Source: Paenibacillus sp. JDR-2
Lineage (GTDB): Bacteria; Bacillota; Bacilli; Paenibacillales; Paenibacillaceae
Direction: 5' to 3'
Length of the DNA stretch: 64,000 nucleotides
Assembly (NCBI RefSeq): GCF_000023585.1
Contig: NC_012914.1
Coordinates: 5,711,501 to 5,775,500 of the forward strand
Shown: in pieces, positions 1 to 8,340 of the stretch
Numbering within the stretch: position 1 is the first letter of the stretch
How the letters are laid out: each line of letters begins with the position of its first letter
Notes under the pieces: model-generated
What the model saw: the letters and a program-made list of their open reading frames with translations, nothing else
Told to the model about the DNA's origin: nothing
Databases searched by the model: none
Translations under genes and position numbers: made by a program

Positions 1-43
1 GTTTATCTTCGGTGCTTACTACTTGCATTTCTGCATCTCTCAT
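1..43 (-). CDS. N-terminal fragment of an unidentified gene, cut by the window edge
   Basis: An ATG at 43 on the minus strand opens a frame reading MRDAEMQVVSTEDK to the window edge. A GGAG ribosome site lies about nine bases before it and a TATAAT -10 box sits at 92-87. Only 14 codons are present, so no function can be given. Confidence 0.5.
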   Translation of the reverse strand, partial: MRDAEMQVVSTEDK

Positions 44-340
44 TTTATCCGACTCCCTACTCCTAATAAAGTAAAACAATAATGTTATTATACCTAACAG
101 TTCGGCTGGAATATGTCGGAAAGTGTGGTAAGATTAGTTCTTTTTTTGTCGAAAATAGGAATATGGGCCCATTTTTTCGTAAAATTCCAGCTCCAACCAC
201 GTTGGAAGCCTTTGTAAAATCGCATAACAAATGGTTAGAAATAGGTTAGAGACAGATAGAGCTGCTCCTAACCTTTTTTTCATAGATAGGCAATCTTCAA
301 TCTCATTCCTTACTGCTTCCATCCTATGCAAGTCCAAAAC
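44..340. other. Intergenic stretch with one promoter element
   Basis: This stretch lies between the fragment at the left edge and the terminator of the DUF2975 gene. It contains a TATAAT hexamer on the minus strand (92-87), probably serving the fragment. A 67-codon open frame here lacks a ribosome site and is not called as a gene. Confidence 0.4.
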
Positions 341-376
341 ATAAAATAACCGTCTCTACGGAGACGGTTATTTTAT
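341..376. terminator. Rho-independent terminator of the DUF2975 gene
   Basis: A perfect 16-bp stem with a TACG loop (arms 341-356 and 361-376) lies just downstream of the DUF2975 stop codon. Its AT-rich flanks give a U-rich tail in both directions, so it could act on either strand. Confidence 0.85.
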
Positions 377-397
377 ATTCGGGTATGCCCTTAAAGG

Positions 398-871
398 TTA
401 AACGGTAAGTTCATTCTCTGACTTAAGCTTTATGGCGTTTTGCAGCAGACGCTCGAGCAAAGCGCCAAACACGGCGATTACAAATGAAGCAAAAGCTACA
501 GCCAACCCCATTACGATAATCCCCGGCGCATCTTCTTGTCTCGCCATTATAATTACGACCGGCATCATCGCCACAAAAATGATTCCGATAGATACACCGC
601 AATATTTAATCTTCTTTAACGCCCGGACGGACAACTCGGAAAACGCGATGTTCTTATCAATATAACCAAGCAATCTCATGGCCATATATAAAGCTATAAA
701 GTATGGGATTACGGCAACAAAAAAGCCGATATCCGATGGATGCATCCTGCCTGGAAATTGGTTAGGGTTATTCCGTATCAAAGCTATCACCGCAAATATG
801 CAAACAGCAATCGCAGGTATCGCCATTAATAAGACGGTTATCTTTAGAAAAAGTGTGGATACTCGGTTCAT
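398..871 (-). CDS. DUF2975 family integral membrane protein
   Basis: The product is a 157-residue membrane protein with four hydrophobic segments (roughly residues 8-30, 45-65, 88-110 and 115-145), the size and layout of the DUF2975 family. The ATG at 871 is chosen over an upstream in-frame GTG because it follows a GAGGTGG ribosome site at five bases. In other Firmicutes these genes usually sit beside a very small Cro/CI-type regulator. No such gene is visible here, since the terminator follows the stop directly. The biochemical function of the family is unknown to me. Confidence 0.7.
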   Translation of the reverse strand: MNRVSTLFLKITVLLMAIPAIAVCIFAVIALIRNNPNQFPGRMHPSDIGFFVAVIPYFIALYMAMRLLGYIDKNIAFSELSVRALKKIKYCGVSIGIIFVAMMPVVIIMARQEDAPGIIVMGLAVAFASFVIAVFGALLERLLQNAIKLKSENELTV

Positions 872-903
872 AACAACCACCTCATCTGTGTAGACTCAGT
901 GTT

Positions 904-932
904 ATTATAATCCGATATTTATCGTTTCACAA
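904..932 (-). promoter_or_regulatory. Sigma-A promoter of the DUF2975 gene
   Basis: TTGTGA (932-927) and TATAAT (909-904) are separated by 17 bases on the minus strand. The spacer contains the small palindrome CGATAAATATCG, a candidate regulator site. Confidence 0.7.
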
Positions 933-1103
933 TATATTTTAATCGTTTTCCCCCTTAGACTCTGGGATGTATTTGCATTGTTCTTCGCCCTTGCCCTCCG
1001 CTTTCCACTTTTCGCTTTCCGCTTTTCGCTTTTCGCCCTTCTCTGCCCCGCCCTTCAACAGGCGAGCGGCATTTTGCACAGCCTGCTCTTTTTTGTTTTT
1101 GTA

Positions 1104-1262
1104 GTGTGGGTGTGAAGGAATAGAGGGAAAGTATCTCCTGGAAGAGCGGAGCGTTCGCCTTTGAAATCGTGGGATTACCATAGCCTAATTAATTCAGAAT
1201 CCCACGATTTCAACAGCGACTGGAAGGAGATACTTTCCCGGCATTCCGAGCCACTCCCACAC
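1104..1262. repeat. Large imperfect palindromic element (about 159 bp)
   Basis: Three nested pairs of arms are visible. GTGTGGG (1104-1110) pairs with CCCACAC (1256-1262). A perfect 15-bp pair lies at 1125-1139 and 1225-1239. A perfect 16-bp pair lies at 1161-1176 and 1198-1213. The whole could fold into one long hairpin. The flank at about 990-1045 is a purine/pyrimidine-biased run of CGCTTT-like repeats. No coding capacity is supported in 940-1262. Its layout suggests an interspersed repeat such as a MITE-like element or a structured RNA. Confidence 0.75.
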
Positions 1263-1279
1263 TCACCAAACAACAAAAA

Positions 1280-1307
1280 AACAGGCTGAGCAATTGCCCA
1301 GCCTGTT
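1280..1307 (-). terminator. Rho-independent terminator of gltB
   Basis: A 9-bp stem AACAGGCTG/CAGCCTGTT (1280-1288 and 1299-1307) with further pairing inside is followed, on the minus strand, by a run of T residues. It lies immediately after the gltB stop codon. Confidence 0.85.
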
Positions 1308-1312
1308 CCCCT

Positions 1313-4300
1313 TTATCCTCCGGTACGAGCCAGCTCTTTCATGCTTTCCTCGAAAGCAGCGAGAAGTGCTTTGTCGTCCGTCAAGCCTGCATCTTCCGCT
1401 TTGCGGATATGCTCCAGCATTTTCTTGTAATCCTTCGGAATAATCTTCACGAATTTCGCGAGCGATCCTTCCCAATCGTTCAGGACACGCGAGCCAACCG
1501 CAGAGCTTGTGTACTCCACATGGCGCTCAATCAGGCCGCGAAGCTCGGCAACATCCGCTTCTGTCTCCAGACGCTCAAGGAGAACCATCTCGATATTGCA
1601 ATTGTTGAAGAAATCACCTTGCTCATCGTACACGTAAGCAACACCGCCGGACATACCTGCCGCGAAGTTGCGGCCTGTGCCGCCAAGCACAACAACCCGG
1701 CCGCCAGTCATGTATTCACAACCATGATCGCCTACGCCCTCAACAACAACCTTCACGCCGGAGTTACGAACCGCGAAGCGTTCGCCTGCGGTACCGCGAA
1801 TGTAAGCTTCGCCATCCGTTGCACCGTACAGCGCCGTGTTGCCGATAATAACGTTCTCTTCGGCTACAAATGTAGCTTTCGGAGACGGAGCAACGATAAT
1901 TTTACCGCCAGAGAGGCCTTTGCCTACATAGTCATTGGAGTCGCCTTCGAGCGAGAGCGTAATGCCCTTCGGTACAAATGCGCCAAAGCTTTGGCCGGCA
2001 GATCCAACGAAATGGTACGAGATTGTATCTTCAGGCAAGCCTTTCGCGCCGTAACGACGGGTTACTTCGCTGCCCAGAATTGTACCAACTACGCGGTTTG
2101 TGTTGCAGATCGGGAATGTGCCGCGAACGCGTTCGCCGCTTTCCAGAGCTGCTTGCGCACCCGGAACGAGCTCCTGCATGTCGAGCGACAGCTCGAGGCC
2201 GTGATTTTGCTCTTGTACGTTATGACGCGCTGCGTCTTGCGGTACATCCGGCGTATGCAGCAGAAGGCTAAGATCGATACCTTTTGCTTTATAGTGATCA
2301 ACCAGGTTTTTCGATTCAAGAATATCGACGCGGCCAACCATTTCTTGAATGGTACGGAAACCAAGCTCAGCCATAATTTCACGGAGCTCCTGCGCAATGA
2401 AGTGCAAGTAGTTCACGACATGGCTCGGATCGCCCATAAACTTCGCGCGAAGCTCAGGGTTTTGCGTTGCAACGCCAACCGGGCAAGTATCCAGCTGACA
2501 TACGCGCATCATAACGCAGCCCAGTACAACGAGCGGTGCGGTAGAGAAGCCGTATTCTTCAGCGCCGAGAAGAATTGCGATCGCAACGTCGCGGCCGTTC
2601 ATCATTTTACCATCGGTTTCGATAACGACGCGGTCGCGCAGATTGTTCAGCATCAGCGTTTGATGCGTCTCCGCAAGGCCAAGCTCCCATGGCAGACCCG
2701 CATGGCGGATCGAGTTCATCGGGGATGCGCCAGTACCGCCGTCGTAACCGCTGACCATGATAACGTCAGCACGAGCTTTCGCAACACCTGCAGCAATTGT
2801 GCCTACGCCAACCTCGGATACGAGCTTCACGTTGATACGGGCGCGAGGGTTTGCGTTCTTCAGGTCGTGAATCAGCTCGGCAAGGTCCTCGATCGAATAA
2901 ATATCATGATGCGGAGGCGGCGAGATCAAGCCTACGCCCGGAGTGGAACCGCGAACTTCCGCAACCCAAGGATATACCTTGCGTCCTGGAAGCTGACCGC
3001 CTTCACCCGGTTTCGCGCCTTGCGCCATCTTGATTTGAATCTCATCCGCGTTAACCAAGTAGTTGCTCGTTACGCCGAAACGGCCCGATGCAACCTGCTT
3101 GATCGCACTGCGGCGGGAATCGCCGTTTGCGTCAGGGATAAAGCGCGCAGGATCTTCGCCGCCCTCGCCGGTATTGGATTTGCCGCCAATACGGTTCATC
3201 GCGATTGCGAGGCTCTCATGCGCTTCTTTACTGATGGAACCAAACGACATTGCGCCTGTTTTGAAACGTTTGAAGATCGATTCAACCGGTTCAACCTCTT
3301 CAATAGGTACCGATTGACGTCCATCCTTGAACCGGAGCAGCGAGCGGAGCATCATATGCTTCTTGTCTTCGCCTTGAACCATGTTCGAGAACTTCTTGTA
3401 CAGTTTATAGTCGTTCTTACGGGATGCCATTTGCAGCGTGTGAATCGTTTGCGGGCTGAACAAATGGTCTTCGCCGTCTTTACGCCATTGGTAATCGCCG
3501 CCGGAGTCGAGTTCCTTCTCCCCGCCCTCTTGGTCAGCGTAAGCTTTGTTATGAGGCTTCAGCGCTTCTTGGGCGATGATATCGAGACCGATACCGCCAA
3601 TACGCGATGGCGTCCATGTGAAGTATTCGTTAATCAGCTCTTCCTGCAGGCCAAGCGCTTCGAAGATCTGCGCGCCGCGGTACGATTGAATGGTCGAAAT
3701 ACCCATTTTGGACAGAACTTTTACTACGCCTTTTGTTGCCGCTTTGATGAAGTTCTTAACAGCCTTCTCATGCTTGATGTTGCTGAGCATGCCTTGGCGG
3801 ATCATATCGTCAAGCGTCTCGAATGCGAGATAAGGGTTAACTGCATTAACGCCGTAACCGAGCAGGAGGGCAAAATGATGCACTTCGCGCGGATCGCCGG
3901 ATTCAAGCAGAATCGCCACCTTTGTTCTTGTACCTTGACGGATCAGGTGATGGTGCAAAGCCGCTACGGCAAGCAGCGACGGGATCGCAGCGTTGTCCTT
4001 GTCAATACCGCGGTCGGACAAAATAAGAATATTATGGCCTTTATCAATAACGCGGTCCGCTGCATCGCACATCAGCTTCAGCGCTGCGCGCAGGCCTTCT
4101 TCGCCTTCGGCGGCCGGGAAGAAGATCGGAAGCGTAATCGACTTGAAGCCGGGACGGCGTACGTGGCGAAGCTTCGCGAATTCCTCGTTCGACAGGATTG
4201 GCGTATCCAGCTTGATATGGCGCGCGCTTTCCGGTTCAGGCTTCAGCAGGTTGCGCTCAGGTCCGATTGTCGTGCTTACCGATGTAACGATCTCTTCGCG

Positions 4301-5914
4301 GATTGCGTCGATCGGCGGGTTCGTAACTTGCGCGAACAGCTGCTTGAAGTAGTTGAACAGGCGCTGAGGGCGCTCGGACAATACGGCAAGCGGCGCGTCG
4401 TAACCCATGGAAGCGATCGGCTCCTGGCCGCTGCTCGCCATTGGCTCAAGCACTTTGCGAACGTCTTCGAACGTATAGCCGAATGCCTGCTGACGCTGTT
4501 GCACGGTAGCGTGATCCAGCTCAGGAAGCTCTGGCGCGTCCGGCAATGCTTCGAGATCAACGAGATGCTCGTCGAGCCATTCGCGGTAAGGCTGTTCAGC
4601 CGCGATTTGCGCTTTTACTTCCTCGTCGGAAATAATGCGGCCTTCTTTCGTATCTACAACGAGCATACGGCCCGGGCGGAGACGGTCTTTGTACGCAATC
4701 TCTTCTGGAGCGATTTCGACAGTGCCGGCTTCGGAACCGAGGATGATATGATCGTCTTTCGTTACATAATAACGGGCTGGGCGCAGGCCGTTACGGTCCA
4801 GGTAAGCGCAGATTTGCGTACCGTTCGTAATCGCCATTGCGGCAGGTCCGTCCCATGGCTCCATCAGGGTTGAGTGGTATTCATAGAATGCTTTTTTCTT
4901 GTCGTCCATGCTCTCATGGTTCGACCAAGGCTCCGGTACCATCATCATCGCAACATGCGGAAGGGAACGGCCGGACAAATGCAAGAACTCAAGCGCGTTA
5001 TCGAACATCGCGGTATCGGAACCATCCGGGCTGATGACCGGTTTTACCTTCTCCATGTCTTCGCCGAACAGCTCGGTTTCGAACAATGTCTGACGGGCAT
5101 GCATCCAGTTGATGTTGCCGCGCAGCGTATTGATCTCGCCGTTGTGGATCAGATAATGGAAAGGATGCGCGCGTTCCCAGCTCGGGAAAGTGTTCGTACT
5201 GAAACGGGAGTGAACAAGCGCCATAGCCGACACGACAGCTTCGTCGTTCAGCTCCTGGTAGAACGAGCGTACCTGCTCGGTAGTCAACATCCCTTTGTAG
5301 ACGATCTTCTTGCTCGAAAGGCTTGTGAAATAGAACATTTCTCCGCCTTCTTTACCGCCGAAACGGATTGCAATCTCAGCGCGTTTGCGGATGACATACA
5401 GCTTGCGCTCAAAGGACAATTCGTCCTGAATGCCCGGGTTCTTCGCGATAAACACTTGGCGAACGAACGGCTTCACCGACAAAGCGGATTGGCCAAGCTT
5501 CGAATCGTTCGTAGGAACAGTACGCCAGCCGATCAGCGATTGGCCCTCTTCGCGGATGATGCTCTCCAGTTCGCGCTCGAACGAGCTGCGGATTGCTTCA
5601 TCATGGGGCATAAACAGCAGGCCGACGGCATATTCTCCTTCTTGCGGAAGGTCAATCTCAATCTTTTTCAATTCACGTGCGAAGAAATCATGCGGGATTT
5701 GAATCAGGATACCTGCTCCATCCCCCGTGTTAGGTTCGCTGCCTTGACCGCCGCGATGCTCCATGTTCTCGAGCAATGTCAGCGCCTGACGAATGACAGT
5801 ATGCGATTTTCTTCCCTTGATGTTTGCTACAAATCCCATGCCGCATGCGTCTTTTTCATAGCGCGGGTCGTATAGACCTTGTTTCGGCGGTAATCCAAAA
5901 ATTTTCTCTTTCAT
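1313..5914 (-). CDS. gltB: Glutamate synthase, large (alpha) subunit
   Basis: This enzyme transfers the amide of glutamine to 2-oxoglutarate to give two glutamates, using electrons passed on by a small subunit. The start at 5914 is chosen because AAAGG precedes it at nine bases; an upstream TTG lacks such a site. The 1533-residue protein begins with a short propeptide ending before Cys24 (DACGMGF), the expected N-terminal nucleophile of a class II glutamine amidotransferase domain. A central domain and an FMN-binding synthase barrel follow, with the 3Fe-4S cysteines in the pattern C-x5-C-x4-C (CVMMRVCQLDTC, near residue 1115). The C-terminal GxGxG beta-helix closes the protein. The length is normal for the family. 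The small subunit gene gltD is not next to it or elsewhere in the window. Confidence 0.97.
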   Translation of the reverse strand: MKEKIFGLPPKQGLYDPRYEKDACGMGFVANIKGRKSHTVIRQALTLLENMEHRGGQGSEPNTGDGAGILIQIPHDFFARELKKIEIDLPQEGEYAVGLLFMPHDEAIRSSFERELESIIREEGQSLIGWRTVPTNDSKLGQSALSVKPFVRQVFIAKNPGIQDELSFERKLYVIRKRAEIAIRFGGKEGGEMFYFTSLSSKKIVYKGMLTTEQVRSFYQELNDEAVVSAMALVHSRFSTNTFPSWERAHPFHYLIHNGEINTLRGNINWMHARQTLFETELFGEDMEKVKPVISPDGSDTAMFDNALEFLHLSGRSLPHVAMMMVPEPWSNHESMDDKKKAFYEYHSTLMEPWDGPAAMAITNGTQICAYLDRNGLRPARYYVTKDDHIILGSEAGTVEIAPEEIAYKDRLRPGRMLVVDTKEGRIISDEEVKAQIAAEQPYREWLDEHLVDLEALPDAPELPELDHATVQQRQQAFGYTFEDVRKVLEPMASSGQEPIASMGYDAPLAVLSERPQRLFNYFKQLFAQVTNPPIDAIREEIVTSVSTTIGPERNLLKPEPESARHIKLDTPILSNEEFAKLRHVRRPGFKSITLPIFFPAAEGEEGLRAALKLMCDAADRVIDKGHNILILSDRGIDKDNAAIPSLLAVAALHHHLIRQGTRTKVAILLESGDPREVHHFALLLGYGVNAVNPYLAFETLDDMIRQGMLSNIKHEKAVKNFIKAATKGVVKVLSKMGISTIQSYRGAQIFEALGLQEELINEYFTWTPSRIGGIGLDIIAQEALKPHNKAYADQEGGEKELDSGGDYQWRKDGEDHLFSPQTIHTLQMASRKNDYKLYKKFSNMVQGEDKKHMMLRSLLRFKDGRQSVPIEEVEPVESIFKRFKTGAMSFGSISKEAHESLAIAMNRIGGKSNTGEGGEDPARFIPDANGDSRRSAIKQVASGRFGVTSNYLVNADEIQIKMAQGAKPGEGGQLPGRKVYPWVAEVRGSTPGVGLISPPPHHDIYSIEDLAELIHDLKNANPRARINVKLVSEVGVGTIAAGVAKARADVIMVSGYDGGTGASPMNSIRHAGLPWELGLAETHQTLMLNNLRDRVVIETDGKMMNGRDVAIAILLGAEEYGFSTAPLVVLGCVMMRVCQLDTCPVGVATQNPELRAKFMGDPSHVVNYLHFIAQELREIMAELGFRTIQEMVGRVDILESKNLVDHYKAKGIDLSLLLHTPDVPQDAARHNVQEQNHGLELSLDMQELVPGAQAALESGERVRGTFPICNTNRVVGTILGSEVTRRYGAKGLPEDTISYHFVGSAGQSFGAFVPKGITLSLEGDSNDYVGKGLSGGKIIVAPSPKATFVAEENVIIGNTALYGATDGEAYIRGTAGERFAVRNSGVKVVVEGVGDHGCEYMTGGRVVVLGGTGRNFAAGMSGGVAYVYDEQGDFFNNCNIEMVLLERLETEADVAELRGLIERHVEYTSSAVGSRVLNDWEGSLAKFVKIIPKDYKKMLEHIRKAEDAGLTDDKALLAAFEESMKELARTGG

Positions 5915-6214
5915 CGTGTGCAACCTTTCTATCAGAAGATTTTTGGGCAAGCATAGCTCAATAACGGTATATCGAACGGCAGCAATCGAGGCGCATCGGC
6001 CTGTTGCTTGCCATTCTTGCGAGCTTAAACGTGATGGCTTGATGGCATCTTATCCGCGGACACAAACTTTCCGAAGCTTTTAAAGGAAATCGTTCGTATC
6101 TGGTCGAAAATAATTAGCTGCATGAAGCTTTCGTTTAAGATTGACCATGTTCCGGGCCGTGTTCCGCCATTGCGGTTATTATATTATTTTAACATCAGGC
6201 CAAAAGGGAATCAA
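5915..6214 (-). promoter_or_regulatory. gltB promoter with a long 5' leader
   Basis: TTGATT (6214-6209) and TAAAAT (6191-6186) with a 17-base spacer form a sigma-A promoter on the minus strand. Transcription would start near 6179, leaving an untranslated leader of about 265 bases before the gltB ATG. I do not recognise a known riboswitch in this leader. Confidence 0.6.
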
Positions 6215-6247
6215 TTTAATATTTTTATGAATGTGATAAAACTTTAC

Positions 6248-6277
6248 TTTACAGCACATTGTTCGTGTTCTTATACT
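6248..6277 (+). promoter_or_regulatory. Sigma-A promoter of the SGNH esterase gene
   Basis: TTTACA (6248-6253) and TATACT (6272-6277) are separated by 18 bases. An AAAAGGAGG ribosome site follows at 6295-6303, ahead of a TTG start. Confidence 0.65.
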
Positions 6278-6311
6278 ATGCCTAACATTTTATCAAAAGG
6301 AGGATGAACAT

Positions 6312-7607
6312 TTGTATAGCAAATCAAGGAAAATCCAATCTGTTGTTGTCATGTTAGCTTTCATGGTCTTGGCCGCATCGGCCTGGGGAGGGTCGCCGGC
6401 TAGGGCTGAATCGGGGGTGCCGGAGCCTTATCGGATCGTTGCTCTCGGCGATTCCTTAACTGCGGGTTACGAGCATGGTTATACCGAAAAATCCGTTCCT
6501 TACGGTTATGTCGAGCAGGTGTACGAGCAGTCGCTGTTCCAGGGTCTCCGCGCGGAATACGTCAATTACGGAATTCTTGGACTTAAGGCCGAAGGCTTGA
6601 ACCGCCTGCTCCAGGCTGTTTCGGGCGGCCGTACCGTGAAGGCGGACGATATCCAGAAAGAGCTGCAGGATCCCCGTAAGGAAACTCTTGCCGCTCAAAC
6701 CGCCCAAATGGCTAAATCCATACGTTCCGCCAGCCTGATCGTTCTAACGATCGGAGGAAACGACCTGCTTCCGGTGATGACCAAGCTGGATACCGGCGCA
6801 ACCGCCGAAGAAATTACCACCTACATCCAAACGATATTGGATCAATACGAAAAGGATCTCGAAGCTTCAATCCGAACGATTGCCGCCCTGAACCCCAAAG
6901 CGCAAATGGTCATGTCGGATCAATATTTGCCGGTTCCCGCGCCTTTGCAATTCGGCTCCACGACAATCGAGCTGTATCCCGAAGCCAAGCGCAAGCTTCT
7001 GCTTGACGGAGTAACGAAGCTCCGCGGCAAGCTTGATCTGGTAAGCACCCGTCTTGCAGGCGACGGCATCAAGCTGCAGGTTGCGGATGTCAGCAGCTTG
7101 TTTGTCGGCCATGAGCTGGAGTACACCTCCATCGCGCAAGGCGACATTCATCCGAACCATCAAGGCTACGCGGCAATGGGGCGCGCTTTCGCAACCGCGA
7201 TCTGGGGCGATTACCGGACCGTCCGTCCACGCCAAGCCAACGTTCAAATGTCCGTTGTTGTGGCCGGCAAGGAGCTTCCCGCCTCGGCAGCCCCGCCTGT
7301 TCTTCGAAGCAACCGAAGCTTTGTTGCCATGAGGGATATCACCGATGCTTTAGGCGCGAAGCTCAGCTGGAATAACGCATCCCAAAGCGCAGCGGTTTCT
7401 TATAACAATCATACCGTTATCCTGACTATCGGTTCTGCTTATGCGACGATCGACGGCAAGAAGGTTAAGCTGACAACTCCTCCTGCATTCCTGCTCAAAT
7501 CAGGAAAGGAATCAAAAACTTACCTTCCGCTCGCCGCTTTGTCCGAAGCTCTTGGCCTCCAGGTCACATACCGCAGCACCCTGCAAACCGCCTTTATAAA
7601 CAAATAA
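6312..7607 (+). CDS. Exported SGNH/GDSL-family esterase with C-terminal copper-amine-oxidase-like domain
   Basis: The 431-residue protein starts at a TTG eight bases after AAAAGGAGG. It carries a signal peptide (hydrophobic to about residue 25, probable cleavage near ARAES). The SGNH hydrolase domain shows the block I motif ALGDSLTAGY with nucleophile Ser48, a block III GGNDLL motif and the block V DIHPNH motif with the catalytic Asp and His. The C-terminal third (from about residue 315) matches the copper amine oxidase N-terminal-like domain common in exported Paenibacillus proteins, probably a wall or surface module. The natural ester substrate cannot be told. It is monocistronic and convergent with kapB. 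Confidence 0.88.
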   Translation: MYSKSRKIQSVVVMLAFMVLAASAWGGSPARAESGVPEPYRIVALGDSLTAGYEHGYTEKSVPYGYVEQVYEQSLFQGLRAEYVNYGILGLKAEGLNRLLQAVSGGRTVKADDIQKELQDPRKETLAAQTAQMAKSIRSASLIVLTIGGNDLLPVMTKLDTGATAEEITTYIQTILDQYEKDLEASIRTIAALNPKAQMVMSDQYLPVPAPLQFGSTTIELYPEAKRKLLLDGVTKLRGKLDLVSTRLAGDGIKLQVADVSSLFVGHELEYTSIAQGDIHPNHQGYAAMGRAFATAIWGDYRTVRPRQANVQMSVVVAGKELPASAAPPVLRSNRSFVAMRDITDALGAKLSWNNASQSAAVSYNNHTVILTIGSAYATIDGKKVKLTTPPAFLLKSGKESKTYLPLAALSEALGLQVTYRSTLQTAFINK

Positions 7608-7662
7608 TTCAACAAGACCGTAAGGTCGCATTTCCCCACTATAGTAGTAGAAATTATTCTAG

Positions 7663-8049
7663 TTACTTATATTCCTTCCGTAATTCCTTCAATATTTCCA
7701 GCCCGCGCGCGGACCATCTCATTAGACGGTCCAGCGCGGCGATCTGGGCTGCAACCGCCTCCTGCAGCGAGGCATTGTAGTCCGGCACTTCCCCTTCAAA
7801 CGGCTTCACGTCACGAAGCAGCACATTCGTTTTTTCCGTATAGCTCAATGCTCTGCGCTCATGAAACATCGCGACGTCCGGATTATAAGGATGATGCAGG
7901 TCTCCCTGCTCGGGATGCTTCGATACAGCCAGTACCTTAAAGACCGCACGCGGCCCGTTTACTTCAACAATCTCGCCAATATATTGCCCGGACCTGACAT
8001 CCGCTTTAACCAGCGCTCCCGGAACGATAAAATCACGATTTTCTTGCAT
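7663..8049 (-). CDS. kapB: Kinase-associated protein KapB (sporulation phosphorelay)
   Basis: The 128-residue protein matches the length and layout of KapB, which in Bacillus subtilis is needed for activity of sporulation kinase KinB. The N-terminal half forms a small beta-rich domain (residues 8-65, containing VKADVRSGQYIGEI) and the C-terminal half is helical. Despite the historical name kinase-associated lipoprotein, no signal peptide or lipobox is seen. The start is supported by AGGAGG ten bases upstream. The gene stands alone; kinB is not adjacent. Confidence 0.85.
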   Translation of the reverse strand: MQENRDFIVPGALVKADVRSGQYIGEIVEVNGPRAVFKVLAVSKHPEQGDLHHPYNPDVAMFHERRALSYTEKTNVLLRDVKPFEGEVPDYNASLQEAVAAQIAALDRLMRWSARGLEILKELRKEYK

Positions 8050-8340
8050 ATGTAATATTCCTCCTAAAATAAATGGATTAGCCTGTTTTGCGCATTCGAA
8101 TGCTCGCTACTTATTTCCAATGTGCTATAATACCGCTTAGTACGTCGATCGGCTTTTCTTCATCCAGCAGAAATTCACAATATCATATAAGAATGTTTTC
8201 TTGCAAAGCAACCCGTGATTTTCCGATTGCAGCGGAGATAGCCGTCAGCTAGGACTATCGCCCCTGCAACTTCAATAGCAGGATGACTTGTTTTAAATCG
8301 AGCAGAGTCGTAATATGGAACTAGAAAAGTAGGTGACATT
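8050..8340. other. Divergent intergenic region with a structured leader
   Basis: The region separates kapB from the glycosyltransferase gene. A TATAAT hexamer lies near 8125 on the plus strand. A stem-loop at 8227-8269 pairs TTGCAG with CTGCAA and GATAG with CTATC, within the probable leader of the downstream gene. No open frame with a ribosome site is seen. Confidence 0.45.

Noticed and set aside
134..337. 67-codon minus-strand frame near the left edge
   Set aside because: It would begin at a TTG without a ribosome site and next to a terminator. The hydrophobic stretch alone does not support a gene.
939..1181. 80-codon minus-strand frame with a Lys/Glu/Gly-rich product
   Set aside because: Its start lies inside the palindromic element and its low-complexity product comes from the CGCTTT-type repeats. 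Neither a ribosome site nor a family match is evident.
1409..4873. Very long open frame on the plus strand opposite gltB
   Set aside because: The gltB product on the other strand has every family motif. The antisense frame is a by-product of its codon bias and has no ribosome site or recognisable domain.
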